NCBI GenBank assembly: GCA_001414345.1
Contig: LLCB01000480.1
Coordinates: 1-31,478, forward strand
Reading direction: 5' to 3'
DNA from: Hymenoscyphus infarciens
Taxonomy: Eukaryota > Ascomycota > Leotiomycetes > Helotiales > Helotiaceae
Length of the DNA: 31,478 bases
The notes under the pieces are model-generated. The model had not been told where the DNA came from. It did no database searches and saw only the letters and a program-made list of their open reading frames with translations. The stretch's first letter is position 1. Each line of letters starts with the position of its first letter. The position numbers and the translations under genes were made by a program. Shown piece after piece: positions 30,750-31,478 of this stretch.

Positions 30750-31466
30750 AGGAGGTCTAAACGTAGGCTTTAAAAAGTAAAGGAGAGTTTAAATAAAGGT
30801 TTAAAAGAGGGTTAGATTAGTAAGGGTTCAGAGACAGAGTATTTATTAACTTTATAGTTCGCTTATAATTATGTCTATCTCGTCTAACTGATTGTTTTAT
30901 TCTTTATTTTTATATTATTATCTTATTAATATATTATCTATATTTAAGAAGTCTTGCTTATTGTTTTGTCGAGATCTTCTAAGTCTTAGTATATAGTTAT
31001 AGATTAAAGAGGGTTTAGAGGGTCTTTTAAAAAGAGGTATAGCCTTAGAAAAGGGTTATTAGAAGGTATTAGAAGTAGCTACCTATAGCTGAAAGGGGTA
31101 TGAATTTAGGCTTAGAAGTAGAAGAGGGTTTAATCAAGAGTTCGAAAGAGGATTAGATTAGGGAGGGTTAGGAGGCGAAGTGGTTTGTTAACTTTAAATT
31201 ATAAGCTCGCTTATCCGTCTTTCTAGCTTAGCTAGCTGATTCCTTATTTCTTAATTCTCTACTTCTAAAGCTTATATAATCGACTATATCTAGTCTATAT
31301 TTAAGAAGTCTTACTAATCTCTTTAACTATTATTTTATTAAGATCTTCTAGATCTTAGTATATAAGTGCTATTTAGGCGGTTTTTAGAAAGGGGGGTGGC
31401 CTTAGAAGAGCGTTTAACGCCTTATAGCGGAACTGGGTTTAATATTTCAAAGATATCGGTTTAGGA
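30750..31466 (+). repeat. Two diverged tandem units of ~350-370 bp
   Basis: The first unit (about 30750-31100) and second (about 31101-31466) share, in order, an AGGATTAGATTAG-like start, a TTAACTTTA..TATA..TCGCTTAT segment, CTGATT, ATATTTAAGAAGTCTT, GAGATCTTCTA..CTTAGTATATA and an AAAGAGGTATAGCCTTAGAA-like end. The matched landmarks are offset by 348-369 bp. Confidence 0.8.
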
Positions 31467-31478
31467 GGGGGGGGGGGG
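31467..31478. repeat. Poly-G terminus
   Basis: Twelve G close the window. With the T/G homopolymers at the other end, this suggests that the window is a whole contig whose ends stop in homopolymers. An artefact cannot be excluded. Confidence 0.85.

Larger units (their letters stand above)
28730..31478. other. Repeat-rich, partly RIPped right flank without genes
   Basis: No open frame of interest and no retroelement motif seen. The sequence keeps more CA and TG than the blocks to the left. It is built of several overlapping repeat families, listed separately, suggesting satellite-like, subtelomeric or spacer DNA. Confidence 0.65.

Noticed and set aside
1..31478. tRNA, rRNA or CRISPR features
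   Set aside because: No cloverleaf or rRNA signature seen in the un-RIPped parts, and the direct repeats lack CRISPR spacing. CRISPR arrays are not expected in a fungus.

Overview
The window looks like a complete contig or near-complete scaffold from a filamentous ascomycete (Pezizomycotina). Evidence: very AT-rich blocks where CpA/TpG are almost absent and TpA is hugely over-represented, the footprint of repeat-induced point mutation (RIP); decayed Ty3/Gypsy chromoviruses; and a fungal-type rhodopsin gene with two short (50 and 59 nt) introns. A Gypsy element carrying an antisense gene at its 3' end recalls the Boty-type elements of Botrytis, but I cannot fix the species.

Layout. 1-1310: un-RIPped, gene-free, simple-sequence-rich DNA. 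1310-16168: RIP block 1. It holds a Gypsy element (A, plus strand, gag from about 3.4 kb, pol 4.1-7.9 kb, 3' LTR 15123-15547), with no 5' LTR found. A second, complete Gypsy element (E2, 8664-14462, 191-bp LTRs, 5-bp target duplication TATTC) is inserted into its 3' part. 16168-18890: a GC-balanced island whose one convincing gene is an intact rhodopsin of 312 aa (17388-18435) with all residues expected of a light-driven proton pump. 18890-28730: RIP block 2. It holds a tandem duplication, one very long decayed reading frame of unknown function (about 22.06-25.51 kb), and a truncated inverted copy (B) of element A, with LTR 26636-27132 and body to about 28730. 28730-31478: less mutated DNA made mostly of diverged tandem and interspersed repeats, ending in poly-G.

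How the parts relate. Copies A and B are inverted relatives. B lacks E2 and so preserves the empty target site, which dates E2 as a later, nested insertion. A is more heavily RIPped than B. Every retroelement protein is dead: stops are TAA/TAG created by RIP, and catalytic and zinc-binding residues have been replaced in the pattern expected from C-to-T and G-to-A change. The rhodopsin gene sits between the two RIP blocks but shows no sign of RIP.
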